Positions 36,080-46,906 of a DNA stretch of 64,000 bases are shown here, piece after piece. Position 1 is the stretch's first letter, and the number at the start of each line of letters is the position of its first letter. The notes below the pieces were generated by a model. The model made no database searches. It was given only the letters and a program-made list of their open reading frames with translations, and was not told the DNA's origin. The DNA is from Mariannaea sp. PMI_226. Its lineage: Eukaryota; Ascomycota; Sordariomycetes; Hypocreales; Nectriaceae. The stretch is from assembly GCA_024336345.1 (NCBI GenBank), contig JANFOG010000015.1, positions 744,001 to 808,000 on the forward strand. The letters are read 5' to 3'. The translations under genes were made by a program, and so were the position numbers.

Positions 36080-37669
36080 TCAGTCAACCGGAACCCGACC
36101 ATGGGTATACTTGAATACATTTCCAGGGTCCGCATCCTTCTTGACAGCCTTGAGTCGGCCCCAGTTATCCCCGAAGCATTTATCAGCGTCATCCACCGAT
36201 TCCATAAAGCTGACGTACGTCGGCCCAATACTCTCACCAGTGCTGGTAACGGCATCAACCACACGGTCCGCCCAAGCAACACCAATCGGCTCAGCGGCAG
36301 CATCTTCAGTGACGGCATTGATGTGGAGCATGATGTGAGGTTGGCGGGTACCAAAAGAAGATGCAGCGTTCGGCCGGGCCGCCTTGCCATGCAGAATGTT
36401 GACGCTGATGGTGCAGGAAGCCTCATCTGGCATAGCCTCACAAACATCGATTATCTGGGTTAGCGTCTTGTCGGTAAATTTTGGGAAGCTTATGTGTCGT
36501 GTTGTCACATTGACTGGTTCGCTAATCTGGCTTGATACAGAATTTTGGAAGTCCCGAAATGTTGCTAGGGGTTTGAAAGCCTGCTGTCAGCTGCTGGCCC
36601 TTCATTGTCTCATTGACTGAGAACACTGGGCAAACTTACTTTCACGAATATCGTCAATTATGACTGTGCCAAGTTCTTTTAGCTTAGCAAGCCACTTGCT
36701 GCCCTCTGTCTCGATGGTCTCAGCTTCAGGCCAGATGTAGGTCAGGGCCATGCCCAACCCCCAGTCGCCTTTAGTGAACCCTGCTTGCACACATAGTTTG
36801 TCTGGAACACCCGCATCCATAAGGTCTTGGAGACGTTGCAAGACTTGGCTTGTCTCAGCCCATGGGTAGACTATGAAGCCGGCTTGAATTTTGGACATTG
36901 GATACACTTGAACCTTGGTCTCAACAATGATACCAAAATTACCGCCCGCGCCCCTGAGAGCCCAGAGAAGCTCACCGTCAGCCTGGACGAGGTCTCCTTT
37001 GGCCGTGATGACTTTGGCGCCGATGATATTGTCGACACCCAGTCCAACGTAGTCACCAAGCGGGCCGTAGCCTCCCCAGGAGGCCCACGAGGTCCAGCCA
37101 GCCTCGCCAGCAAATCCATTGGAAGTGCAGAGACCGTGAGAACCAAGGAAGCCTACCAAGTTTTTGCTCGTAATGCCACCACCAACAGTTACAGTTTTCT
37201 TATCTTCTGCAAGCTCCTGAGTGTCTAGCTCGCGCATATCAATGGTGACAGAGTCAGCGATGCATCCACGTCCAAAGACGTCATGACCCCCACAGCGGAC
37301 GCCGAGTGGCACGCCCAACACGGAGACAGTCTTGACGATTGTCTGTATCTGGGAGACTGTGATTGGTCGGCAAATAACGAGCGGCTCAGCTGTTATCAGC
37401 TTGTTGTATACCCCACGAAGGGACTCGTATCGGGGCGAGGTGCGCGTGTAGATTTTGAGATCCGGAAGCGCTTCCAGCAGCTTCTCCACCACCTGGCTGC
37501 CGTCTGCCTTGGCGTCTTTTCTCAAGTCAAACGGCATCACCTCATGTCGGAAGGGGGCGGTAGCAATGGAAGAAGCCATCTTGGACGATACTAGTGGAAT
37601 GCGTTTGTAGAAAATTGATCTTGCGGCCGATCTGACAGTAGTTTGGTTGACAAGGATGCAGCGGACCAT
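36080..37669 (-). CDS. BBE-like FAD-linked oxidoreductase, AurO-type
   Basis: Two exons, 37669-36640 and 36564-36080, give 504 residues. The FAD-binding PCMH domain (about 90-270) shows PLVICRPITVSQIQTIV, then RCGGHD with His129, the usual histidyl-FAD attachment site. The berberine-bridge C-terminus ends with CFGDNWGRLKAVKKDADPGN, a normal BBE ending. The second flavin-linking Cys typical of bicovalent BBE enzymes (in a CxxVGxGG context) is not visible; the corresponding stretch reads AGEAGWTSWASWGG. Residues 1-30 are hydrophobic and basic; Met31 is an alternative start. AurO of the aurofusarin cluster and CTB5 of cercosporin are related partners in late oxidative steps. No clear signal peptide supports secretion, unlike the oxidase and fasciclin proteins. 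Confidence 0.87.
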
Positions 37670-39439
37670 GACTTTAGGCTGATACTTTATCTGCTTACTG
37701 AAGTGTTTACCTGAGGTTATTTATTAGTACCTGGCTGTACATCGTCACAACGAAGGTCCGGGTAGTAAGATTCGGGAATGGGTCGGACCGACACCGTTCG
37801 AGAAGCCGGGTCCGGGGAAGGCTTGCGCCGACCGAGCGGGTCCACGCCGTTGATTAATCCGATACACGGACCTCACATGCAGTTCCGCTAGATTCCGTCA
37901 CACAGAGGGGATGGAATCATGTTACACTTGGAAGCTTTGATGACACTAATCAGAATAAACATAAGCAGAATGACAACCCCGGGCTCGGAGTGTGGCATAC
38001 CAGACATGGATTCGAATTCTCGTATTTCGGTAGTTCGGCACACCACCTGCGGGATTGAAGCTGACAGATCTTATTTTATTTCCCCATTTAGAGTGAAACC
38101 GGAAAATCATATGATATTGATCTTCTTTAGGAAGGTCTTCGTGGAGACATAAACCACCCAGTAGAGTGCGTATTACGGACAGCAGAATTGCAAAACATGC
38201 CCGAGCACCCGTGTGCGCGGAATAGGGAAATATCATGACAATGAGGTATTATGGCAGCTCGGGCCCGAAATCGGGTGCTCTTGAAACAACATAGTATGTT
38301 CTGATGTGTTTTTGCGTGTATTAGAAGCTGAAAGTAATGTAATACTTACGTAGTGATTACGAATCAGACTCTCAGGTTCAGTAATCCATCCAAACACCAA
38401 TTCTTTTGGAACCCTTGAGAAAATCTGATGTCCTATTCAGGCCAATGTTTCACACCCTGCTGCAGTGACAGCGAAGAAGACTCGTCGCGGGGGACGCGGC
38501 TTGCAGCCGAAATGGGGGCCTCCTTGAGAGCTTCCATTTCTAGCCACTGATGACACCGACGATACTGATCAATCCCGATTTCCCCAGTGGTAATTGCTTA
38601 CCTACCTCCCTATGCTAAGCACCTTACCTAAGGTACCTTAGGTAGATGAAGCTAGGCACAGCCTGCCTAAGGTATATGAAAATAGTCGGGTAATTTCTTA
38701 TTCTGATCCCGGCTGCGACTGCCGCAAACTGGTTCACTCAGGACCCCTCGCAAGGTTTCAAACCATTTGATCCTTCCATGGCGGGGGAATGAGCAAACCC
38801 ACGTGTCCGCAGCGACTGTGTGACGGTGTGGCAAACAAATGCCGTGCCTCTGCCATGCCTCTACCGTGCCTCTAATTGTGACCCCTGTCATCTGTATATT
38901 GATTCAGCCCTTTTTGGGTACGTCCTCAGCCTGCGTGGCCAGATCCATCGTATGCATGTAAGACGAACTGGGCAGGTTCGGACAACTCCTGGTGAGGCGC
39001 GGTGTGGCGGGTTTTGGCGGGTTGGTGGGGAAGCAGCGATCTGGAAAGTTAGATATTAGGTTACCACTAAATAGCGGGCAAAAGTGGAGCTTATCCTCAA
39101 AAGTCCTTCCGGCTCCTTGACTCTTATCTAAGACAATCCTACCGGAATCCACCGGAATCCAACGTTATACGGTCTCATCACAGTGATGTTGCAGTTACTC
39201 GGCCATAGTGATGGCCACAGTGACGTGATTCATCAGAGGAGTTAAAAGGCCATGCAGACCCCGCTCGCCAAGATCAACATATTATCACCGCAATAGAGAA
39301 AGAGAAACTCGAGGGCGTCTGTCTAACCCCGGCATATTTTCTCTTGATACCTCTTCGTTTGCGTCTTCAAGGGTTATCCCGGTTCATGCTCTATCCCATT
39401 TGGCCGAGTGATTGTGCGCGAAAGGTTGCCTTTTCGAAC
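37670..39439. promoter_or_regulatory. divergent promoter region, BBE-like gene / AflR-type regulator
   Basis: This 1.77-kb spacer contains TCGGACCGA (37783-37791) in a GC-rich island about 110 bp upstream of the BBE-like gene, and TCGGGCCCGA (38259-38268), a perfect palindrome with inverted CGG triplets, closer to the regulator side. A 20-bp palindrome sits at 38625-38644. The region may let the regulator control its own promoter; this is inferred. Confidence 0.5.
38625..38644. repeat. 20-bp perfect palindrome TACCTAAGGTACCTTAGGTA
   Basis: The sequence equals its own reverse complement. Related CCTAAGGTA units lie next to it (about 38665-38674), and GGTACCGTACC-like units lie in the left flank near 5817. 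It could be a repeat remnant or a hairpin; no protein-binding role is known to me. Confidence 0.75.
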
Positions 39440-40684
39440 ATGAACACTGTGGATCCAATTCACCGGCGGCTGGAGAACTTCCGCGAAAGCTGCGACAACT
39501 GCGCCAAGTCCAAGGTGCGGTGTGGCAAGGAACAACCTTGGTGCCAGCGATGCGTTCGTCGCGGGCAAGTCTGCAGCTACAGCCCATCTCAGCGGTCAAG
39601 AAAGCGGACTCTCTCAGCAACAAATGCTGAAAACGAACAAAGAACTGGCACTAGCACTAGCACTGGCAATGGCACAGTCCAATTCCCAGCTTTGGGCAAC
39701 TCAGCATCAACAACAATCGAACAAGACATCAATCTCCTTTTCACTCGGACAGATGGTGGATGGGGCTCTTGCCTTGACCCTGTCGAACTGTTAACCAGGG
39801 GCAGCAACACCAATTCGCTGACACCTGATAACGCAAACTTTGTATGGCTGGCAGAAATGGACTCTACAGCAAGTGGGAGAGATGGAAACAAGAGTTTGGA
39901 CAGAGCAGATGTCTTCATGCTTCCGAGAGATAGAGGTAGTTCCATGTCATTTTCTGGGGACATGGAGAGCAGCGGTAGTGCTGCGAGCATCGACCAGATG
40001 GCCATGAGGTTGATGAGCTCTATCATGGAGAGGCAACACTGTGAGACTGGAGTCATTACGACGCTGGTCAAACTGGAGCCGCCTTCAACGTCGTGTCAGG
40101 AGAAGTCCACATCGTCCCAAAATCTCGGAACTATCTTGACGGCGACCCGATCAGCCCTATCCTGCACGTTTAAGACCGTGTCATGCACATGCACGCCCAA
40201 CGACAACGTAGCAATGCTTGTCACCGCTGTATTGCTACGCATCCTGTCTTGGTACGACATAATCCTGCAAAACTGCCGAGGCTCCGGAGACGGTAGCAAC
40301 AGCAGTAGAACCAGCAGCAGCAGCAGCAGTTCCCCAACGTCACAGGATGACGATGGACTTGAAACATCCTCCACAAACGAGCATGACGCTGATACACTTC
40401 AAGATGAAAGCGATAGGTCGAGTATTTACGTGCCTCCAATGACAATTGGTCCATTTGAGCTCGACGCGGAGAACCGGGAGCGCATGATCGGTCACATCGT
40501 GCTCAGCGAACTAGGGAAAATGGGTCGACTGCTAGGGAGATTCTCAAAGAAGTTTTGTGATCCACATTCAATGGCCTTGGGCAATGACAATCAAAGCCAA
40601 CTATATCTTGCATTAGAAATGTTTCTTCGCAATAAGCATAGCATTGCAGTGCTGGCGGCACGAAAGAAATTAGAAATAAAGTAG
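39440..40684 (+). CDS. AflR-type Zn2Cys6 transcription factor, AurR1-type
   Basis: A single exon encodes 414 residues from the chosen start at 39440. An in-frame ATG at 39344 would add 32 residues without conserved content. The zinc cluster is Cys18, 21, 28, 35, 38 and 45, with the AflR-like pattern CDNCAKSKVRCGKEQPWCQRC, in which six residues separate the third and fourth Cys. The C-terminal AflR domain is marked by a cysteine-rich FKTVSCTCTPNDNVAML block, LLRILSWYDIILQNC, and the end segment LALEMFLRNKHSIAVLAARK. A Ser-rich stretch encoded by CAG/AGC repeats (about 40300-40335) interrupts the middle. Proteins of this class activate PKS clusters by binding TCG-N5-CGA-like sites, which occur in the neighbouring promoters. 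It marks the right edge of the cluster. Confidence 0.88.
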   Translation: MNTVDPIHRRLENFRESCDNCAKSKVRCGKEQPWCQRCVRRGQVCSYSPSQRSRKRTLSATNAENEQRTGTSTSTGNGTVQFPALGNSASTTIEQDINLLFTRTDGGWGSCLDPVELLTRGSNTNSLTPDNANFVWLAEMDSTASGRDGNKSLDRADVFMLPRDRGSSMSFSGDMESSGSAASIDQMAMRLMSSIMERQHCETGVITTLVKLEPPSTSCQEKSTSSQNLGTILTATRSALSCTFKTVSCTCTPNDNVAMLVTAVLLRILSWYDIILQNCRGSGDGSNSSRTSSSSSSSPTSQDDDGLETSSTNEHDADTLQDESDRSSIYVPPMTIGPFELDAENRERMIGHIVLSELGKMGRLLGRFSKKFCDPHSMALGNDNQSQLYLALEMFLRNKHSIAVLAARKKLEIK

Positions 40685-41242
40685 CCTAATATATACATAT
40701 CTATCGTCAGTCGATGTTATAGAAAATAAGAAACTATATATCTTGAATAATTTCATAATTATCAATGGTGCTTATTGCCATATATTAAGTTGCTCTGATA
40801 TAAATCATGTCTTCTTCTACGTTAACTCATCGCGAATAGGACTCTACCAAATGATAGAGTAAACAACACAATCAAAGTCAGAAAGCCGAAAGAAAGCACC
40901 AAATCTCGCATCACATGCGACTAGTTATTTTGGATGGAGGTTAACACGGTTGATTGGGCAATGGGAACTAGGAGCTGATGGGCTGCCGAGGGACTGATAT
41001 ATAGGAGAGTTGTAATTTTAGGGATCTTTTTGGCTCCAGCCCCTATCCCAATGTTGCAAAGCACGTGCCTCTGCTGGTGGGGTTTGCATGTGGGTATCGT
41101 TCTGCGTGGCGAAATGTGTGACTTGGACCTTGATCAGCTTGCATCAAACCCTCAATATCCAACTTACCATGGCATCACGCTGAGATTTCGCAAAGGAAGC
41201 GAGGAAACAAAAAAAAAAAGAAAAAACCGGATTCTTGTAACA
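40685..41242. other. intergenic region, right edge of the polyketide cluster
   Basis: AT-rich spacer between two plus-strand regulators. A frame starting at 41030 overlaps the next gene's first exon and is not otherwise supported. Confidence 0.5.
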
Positions 41243-43972
41243 ATGGAACCAAGGCCACGCGAATCGGGGAGGGCGCCCAGTCGGCGAGCGTCTGATCGAC
41301 TTGCCAAAAGAGCATCAAACGCGTTCGTGAGATTCGACCCCAACAGTCTTGTGATTCATACGTAGTTAACTCGTCGCGCTATAGATGCACCCGGTGCCGC
41401 AGGCAAAAGATCAAATGCTCCGGCAGTCGACCTTGCGAGGCCTGCCAGAAGCGCAACTTGTCATGTCAATTCGATGCGCTTGATCAAAATGTCCTGGTCA
41501 ATCGAGAGTGCGTTCCAAAAGTCATGCCTTTGTTCCAGCTGGAGGTTTCGTTTTCATAAAGAGGAAAAAGTCAACTGACTAACAGAGTCGTGTAGATACC
41601 TTGCTTCTCTTCATGAGAAGGTTGCCAACTTAGAACAAGGGCGCGGGAACAGCTTTTCGAACTCGGTTCCCGCCAGTCAAGAAACACATAGCGTGACAAC
41701 GCCGGTACGTTTTGCTTAATTCTTTGCTGAATATAGTGGTCCAGGTGATTGGCACTAATGCGTATTCCATGCTACTATGCAGCTGCCCTCCCTTCGCGAT
41801 ACTCAGATACAACAAATGCAAACTGGAGGGCACTCTAATTTGACCCAGCCTCAGGCCGACTCTCCTGAAATTCGATCACTAACAAACCCCTTGTCTACGG
41901 GGGCCTCTGTGTTTATGACATCGGATAGTGGAAGACTTTGTCCGTTTTCCTCATCGCTGTCTCCCTTCCACGCCTGAAGGTCCGGCTAACCGAGGTGCTG
42001 CAGATTATTTGGGAGTATCATCTAACTGGTCCTTCACTCGACGAATCGTCAATCTAGCACACGAATTTGTTTACAAATCTGCACTCCCCTCCCCCGGATT
42101 AATATTCGACGGCGAAACTTACGACATAGAATACGAAACTGATACGCTGCCTATCGATGTGAATTCTGCATCATTGCCCACACAGGACTATGCTATCCAT
42201 CTAGTCAACTCAGTCAAATTTCATTGCTGCCAGCTCTTTCACCTCTTTGATGACGATGAATTCATGGGTTTACTCCACGAATTTTACGCTGAACCAGAGC
42301 GAAAGGCCCAAGTCGCAAAGGAGAAGAATTTGTGGTATATTCATTTCTTGCTCATTCTCGCCTTTGGGAAAGCGTTTGTCTCAAAAAGAAGTCGAGGCAA
42401 GCGACCACCTGGGGTCGAATATTTTATCCAGGCAATGCAATTGCTGCCCAACACCATAGTCCTCACAAGAGAACCTTTGCAATCAACCGAAGTCCTGTGT
42501 TGCATAGCCCTTTATCTCCAATGCCTTGACCATCGGATCTCAGCCTACAACTTTGTAAGAGATAGCCAGATTGTTGACTTTTGATTTTTTTTGGAGATGA
42601 CTGAACTGACCCTTGTCCTAGATTGGCCAGGCCGTACGATTAGCGATGAGCCAAGGCATGCACACGAACTTGTCTGCTCAGCAATTAGGAGATGGCGTCG
42701 CGCAGAGATATCGAAGAATCTGGTCGACTGTGCATGTTTTGGATCGCGAAATGACTTCTCTGGAGGGTGTGCCCCAGTCGGTGAACGATGAGGATGTCTG
42801 TACCACATTGCCGCCATTTCTGAATGATCCGACTCTCGCAAAGGCGCTCGCCTTGAGAATCAAGTTGTCACGAGTTATCGCCAATGTCAACAGATGTTTG
42901 TCAGCCCAGATTTCATCAGAGATTCGCTCTGTTTTTTTTTTTTTTTTTTTTTTTTTTCATTTTTATATGTAATCGCTAATCGATTTACACAATAGCGATT
43001 TATGGCTCAGACGGACGACTAGATAGCAAATTCTTGCTCCGAACAAAGGAAGCCCTTCCAGGGATTGCAGAGCTTGCTGACGAGCTTCAGCAGTCATTTC
43101 CTTTGGCTCTTCACGATACCACCATCGGTATTTCAAGGCAATCTGCACACATCCATCTGCTGTATCATCAAGTAAGCACTTCCCATACACTCATTGCGCA
43201 AACTTGCCGACTCATATTCTGAATTTCCTTAGTGCATTATTCTGGCAACGCGACCAATGCTATTTTGCTTCTTCAAAATACGTCTAGAGGACAGCCAGGC
43301 TTGTAGAAGCCTGTTAGATTCGTCTCAGACTGTGCGGAGTCTTATCCATATGTGTCTTGATGCATGTCAGCAGATTATTATAATTTTGGAGTCCTTGCAG
43401 CGTCAGGAGCTTTTAGGTATGCAGTGCACCTCCTCACCTACTCACCAATGCCGCTGAACAGATCTTCTCTCACAGAAACATTTCTCATCTTCGACCTTGA
43501 GGCGTTATCGATGGCTACAACAAATCTCCTAGTCGCACCGACTGTGATTCTAGATCTACCTCCGGACTGTTCCATATGTATCCGTAGGGCATTTGCGATA
43601 TTTGAAGAGTTAACTGCAAGTGGTAATCTCATTGCTGAATTGGAGCAATCCGAGCTACGGCAGTTGGATAATTTACTTTCGTCAGTTTCGTCAGTGTCTG
43701 AGTCTTCCGCGGAGAAGCAGACATACGAGACTCAGCCGGACAATCAGCCTCCCAGTTATACAGAAGTTTTGTCAGCTGATGCAAGGCCGCCACCATCTAC
43801 CCAAAACTTTTCCTACGAGCCTTTGCCTGATGCAGTCCTGGGAAGCAATCTCCACATCGACGATTTCGGAAGTGTACTCTCGCCAACACAGATGCTTGAA
43901 ATCGCGAACGCGATCAACATTGACCAGACGGAATGGATCTCACAAGCAATGGAAGATTATGGTGTAGAGTAG
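41243..43972 (+). CDS. Zn2Cys6 transcription factor with fungal_trans domain
   Basis: Nine exons were rebuilt: 41243-41289, 41385-41507, 41596-41704, 41783-41939, 42004-42554, 42622-42895, 42996-43171, 43233-43416 and 43476-43972, giving 705 residues. The zinc cluster is Cys17, 20, 27, 33, 36 and 43 (RCRRQKIKCSG context). A short coiled segment follows (YLASLHEKVANLEQG). The middle homology block contains YYLGVSSNWSFTRRI, EKNLWYIHFLLILAFGKAF, GQAVRLAMSQGMH and RYRRIWSTVHVLDREMTSLEG. The last exon ends in an acidic tail. Two donors are unusual (GTCTGA at 41290 and GTCCGT at 41940) and are chosen because they alone restore family blocks; the first exon is the weakest part. The target is unknown. 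Its position beside an imino-acid catabolic set, and outside the polyketide set, suggests that it regulates the former, but it could serve either. Confidence 0.78.
42932..42957 (+). repeat. poly-T run of 26 inside an intron
   Basis: It lies within the 42896-42995 intron of the Zn2Cys6 regulator, between donor and branch point (ATCGCTAAT). It is a length-variable simple repeat and may be miscounted by sequencing. Confidence 0.8.
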
Positions 43973-44531
43973 TATTACGGAGCTAGCGCGAAAACAAGAA
44001 ACCTCAAAGCAGCTCAACCATTTCAAACCTATGCCGTAGCACAGCTTTGCTACTACCTGATCGAATTTTTGCAGGACCTCACCGATTCGCAATGGATAAT
44101 AATGCTCCCTCTTGTAGAAGGGCAATTTCTCCTCATACGCCCTTTGAGATGGGTCAATGATCTCAAACCAGCTTGTCGGGAACTGGAGCTGCCATCAAAG
44201 TGTTAACGGAGCAGATGATGCACATCAATTTAGTGCCAACCCGGGTCTTTATCGTTCAACATGCGAGTAGCACAACTTTATGTCATGTCCCGCCTCCCTA
44301 CCATACGCTCTAGTTGCAGTTAATCCTTCTTCTTGCTTATTGTTGGTGTACCAGTTGTGCATTGGATAAATGCCATTTATTATTCTCGAGGTCAAAACTT
44401 GGGTGGGCATTGCTTGTCTATCCGGATCAATTGTTATAATATTACTATTGTATTCATACTAATATCACGACCGAGATATGTATCCGATTCTTCTAAATGG
44501 TTTTTGCCCGAAACTTGAAGGGGTTATTCCC
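43973..44531. other. convergent intergenic region
   Basis: AT-rich spacer between the regulator and the cyclodeaminase-family gene, which end towards each other. Nothing else was recognised. Confidence 0.5.
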
Positions 44532-45659
44532 CTAAAAGTCAGATACCTGAACCCCAGCGTTTCGTCTCTTGGCCAAGGATACGATCCAATTCCCGGCGAC
44601 AAGGTCCGTGAGACTAACTCCAATGCTTTTGTAAATTACAAAACCCTCTCCAAGCCACTGTTGCATCTGTTCCGGGTTTCGCTGCCGCAATAGTCCAGAT
44701 TTTTCATGCAAAAATCCTTCAATCTCGCCGACCTCTACCAATTGATCGCTGGTTAGGCCGCTCTGAATAATTTCTCCAGAGCCGAGCAAAGCCTGTTCTC
44801 TGTCATCAACGAGAATCATACCACACGCATTCCCGTCCGAGCTGAACGCTTGGCAGTCGTCAACGACATGCTTTAGTAGCATAGGATCTATTTCAACCAT
44901 GTGTGGCTGCCATGAACCTACAGAGGCTATGTAAGGTAATCGTTGTCGTCCCTGTTTGTCAATAATACATCGAGCTCTGAACAGTGGTTCTCGGCTCGCA
45001 ACGGTGCAAAAGATGGCGTCAGCCTCTGCCACCAATCTGTCTCGACGCTCTTCATACCCCGACTGGAGAGGGTAGAGACATTCGAATTTCGCAAATGATT
45101 TCCAGCGAAGTTGATTCTCCTCTTGCACTTTTGCTAACAACAGCTCTGCAGTTTCTTTTGTGCGGTTCACGATACTGATATTTGTGACCTCTGCGCCTCG
45201 CAAGGCTAAAATAAGACGAATATGCCATAGAGCTTGCTTTCCAGCTCCAAAAACGACAACTCTTTCAGCACAGCGCCTCCACATGAAGGGAATCATGGCG
45301 CTGAGAGCAGTCCGGATCCCAGTGACCTCTTCAGCGTTCACAACGCCGGTGGGAAGACCCCTGTCATCACACAATACTAGCACTCCATGAAGGGTACTCT
45401 TCTGATCTGGGGTAGGGGCGGGGTGTACAATAATTTTCGTTCCAACGGCTTCTGCCGAAGTAAATGGTCGGAACAGAGTTTCTTGCCCATTCGGTCGTCT
45501 TATGACCGAGGGACTTGGTTGATATTGCCGCTCAGCGCCAGTCGAAAGGGCTGTGAGGGATCTTTTGAGTTGATCCTGGAGCGAGAGGATCTCATTACGT
45601 GTTAATCCTATGAGAATTTCGTGAACAGCAGTGTCACTGAGTACGAGAAGATTGCTCAT
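44532..45659 (-). CDS. ornithine cyclodeaminase / mu-crystallin family protein
   Basis: A single exon encodes 375 residues from the start at 45659, which fits the family's N-terminus (MSNLLVLSDTAVHEIL); an upstream in-frame ATG at 45698 adds 13 residues. The Rossmann site is VVVFGAGKQALWHIRLIL (GAGxQA). TGIRTALSAM and the late VEVGEIEGFL block are also typical. Members either deaminate ornithine to proline or reduce cyclic imines such as delta-1-pyrroline-2-carboxylate to L-proline with NAD(P)H. The neighbouring proline-racemase-family gene on the same strand would supply exactly that imine if it is a 3-hydroxyproline dehydratase, so the ketimine-reductase role is favoured. Other fungal relatives sit in biosynthetic clusters, so the substrate is not certain. 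Confidence 0.85.
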   Translation of the reverse strand: MSNLLVLSDTAVHEILIGLTRNEILSLQDQLKRSLTALSTGAERQYQPSPSVIRRPNGQETLFRPFTSAEAVGTKIIVHPAPTPDQKSTLHGVLVLCDDRGLPTGVVNAEEVTGIRTALSAMIPFMWRRCAERVVVFGAGKQALWHIRLILALRGAEVTNISIVNRTKETAELLLAKVQEENQLRWKSFAKFECLYPLQSGYEERRDRLVAEADAIFCTVASREPLFRARCIIDKQGRQRLPYIASVGSWQPHMVEIDPMLLKHVVDDCQAFSSDGNACGMILVDDREQALLGSGEIIQSGLTSDQLVEVGEIEGFLHEKSGLLRQRNPEQMQQWLGEGFVIYKSIGVSLTDLVAGNWIVSLAKRRNAGVQVSDF

Positions 45660-46906
45660 GGTTTTGCACACGGACTGAATGGAAATGAAGCGTGTCAAGC
45701 GTACGACACTAAATAAGGACAGAAATACACGAACGTCATGAAATGGTAATACTAAACCACCTTAAATGCGCGAGACTGGGGGGGACAACACAGCAACCAA
45801 AAAGACAGACCTGATGGCAGAGGTATCGCGCTGACGAACCGGGACACATGCCGTGGCTGCCCGGATTTACACACTCAATCCCGTAGCGCCCACTCTCAGC
45901 CACCCTGGACACCGGCACACTCACCGAGGGGTGGCGGATTTTTCAGACTCTGCGACACATTTACTCTTATCGTTGCTTTAGTAACGGAACCAAGCACCGT
46001 GCTCGATATTGAGGGTGACAATGAGACTTATTGCTGTACCGCCGTCGTAGTATTAACGCATTAGTGGAAATAACTACGGTTCCATCTCATGGCATGACTC
46101 AGCGCATTCTTGAAGTTAGCAAGCATTGAATCGGTCTATTCTTAAAAAGTTGGTGATTGAACGATTGGAAGCTCACAGCTTGACAATGACTTCCTACTTA
46201 GTTCCTTTTCCTATCATTATTTCATAAATGTTCAGTGTGAGCAACAGCAAGAAGAGTTGACACGCACCCGCACGTCTCGTGATTCAGCGGTGGTAATAAA
46301 GAAGGAATTACACCGAGTCAGATCTACCAACGGAATGAATTGTGAAGCCTGCAAGCACCAAGAGACAAATAACGAGAGACAGGCTTGGGGCTTTTTCTAG
46401 TAGTAGAAAGAAATACTGTAGCGAGCGTAAATGAGTGGTTACCGATTTTTGGTACCAAAAGGGCATAACACCACATTCTACAGTTGGTGCTAAAAGTGAT
46501 GTCCCAACCACGGGAGGATCGCACAACGCACAAATTTTCTTTATTCTGAAACAGAACGTCGTAGTTTCATTTCCCATTTGGTTCCAATTGTAGCATATAA
46601 ACAAGCCTATGTAATTAGCAACGGAAATTGTATGATACGATAAGGAAGCGTAGGTTAGTAATATGCGCCAGACTCTATTCATTCACGAAACATCGCGGAG
46701 AGACTTTGTACAGAAATGCAAAAAGAGCTTCTGGTGGAATTTGAATACCAAGGTTGAAAACATTCCGCAGCATGTTACGTATCGGATGGGAAAGCAGGCA
46801 GTGATGGAAGTATCCTAAGGCACAGAGGTTCGACCATTCGGGTTAGCTAAAGTGGATGATTGATGAGATTCTTGTATTCGCATCAGGAAGGACAGCCAAA
46901 ACTAGC
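45660..46906. other. intergenic region between two imino-acid genes
   Basis: 1.2 kb without a convincing gene. The 124-codon minus-strand frame at 46308-46682 has no domain or clear membrane topology. The stretch should contain the promoter of the cyclodeaminase gene (near 45660-45950) and the 3' end of the racemase-family gene. Confidence 0.5.

Noticed and set aside
12508..40684. Assignment as a cercosporin/elsinochrome-type perylenequinone cluster
   Set aside because: Most partners fit both, but there is no MT-FMO fusion, the FMO is class B, the pump is DHA2-type and two regulators are present, which fits the aurofusarin set better. Kept as the main alternative.
46308..46682. 124-codon minus-strand frame
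   Set aside because: Composition is not protein-like, it overlaps another frame, and it sits in a normal intergenic gap.
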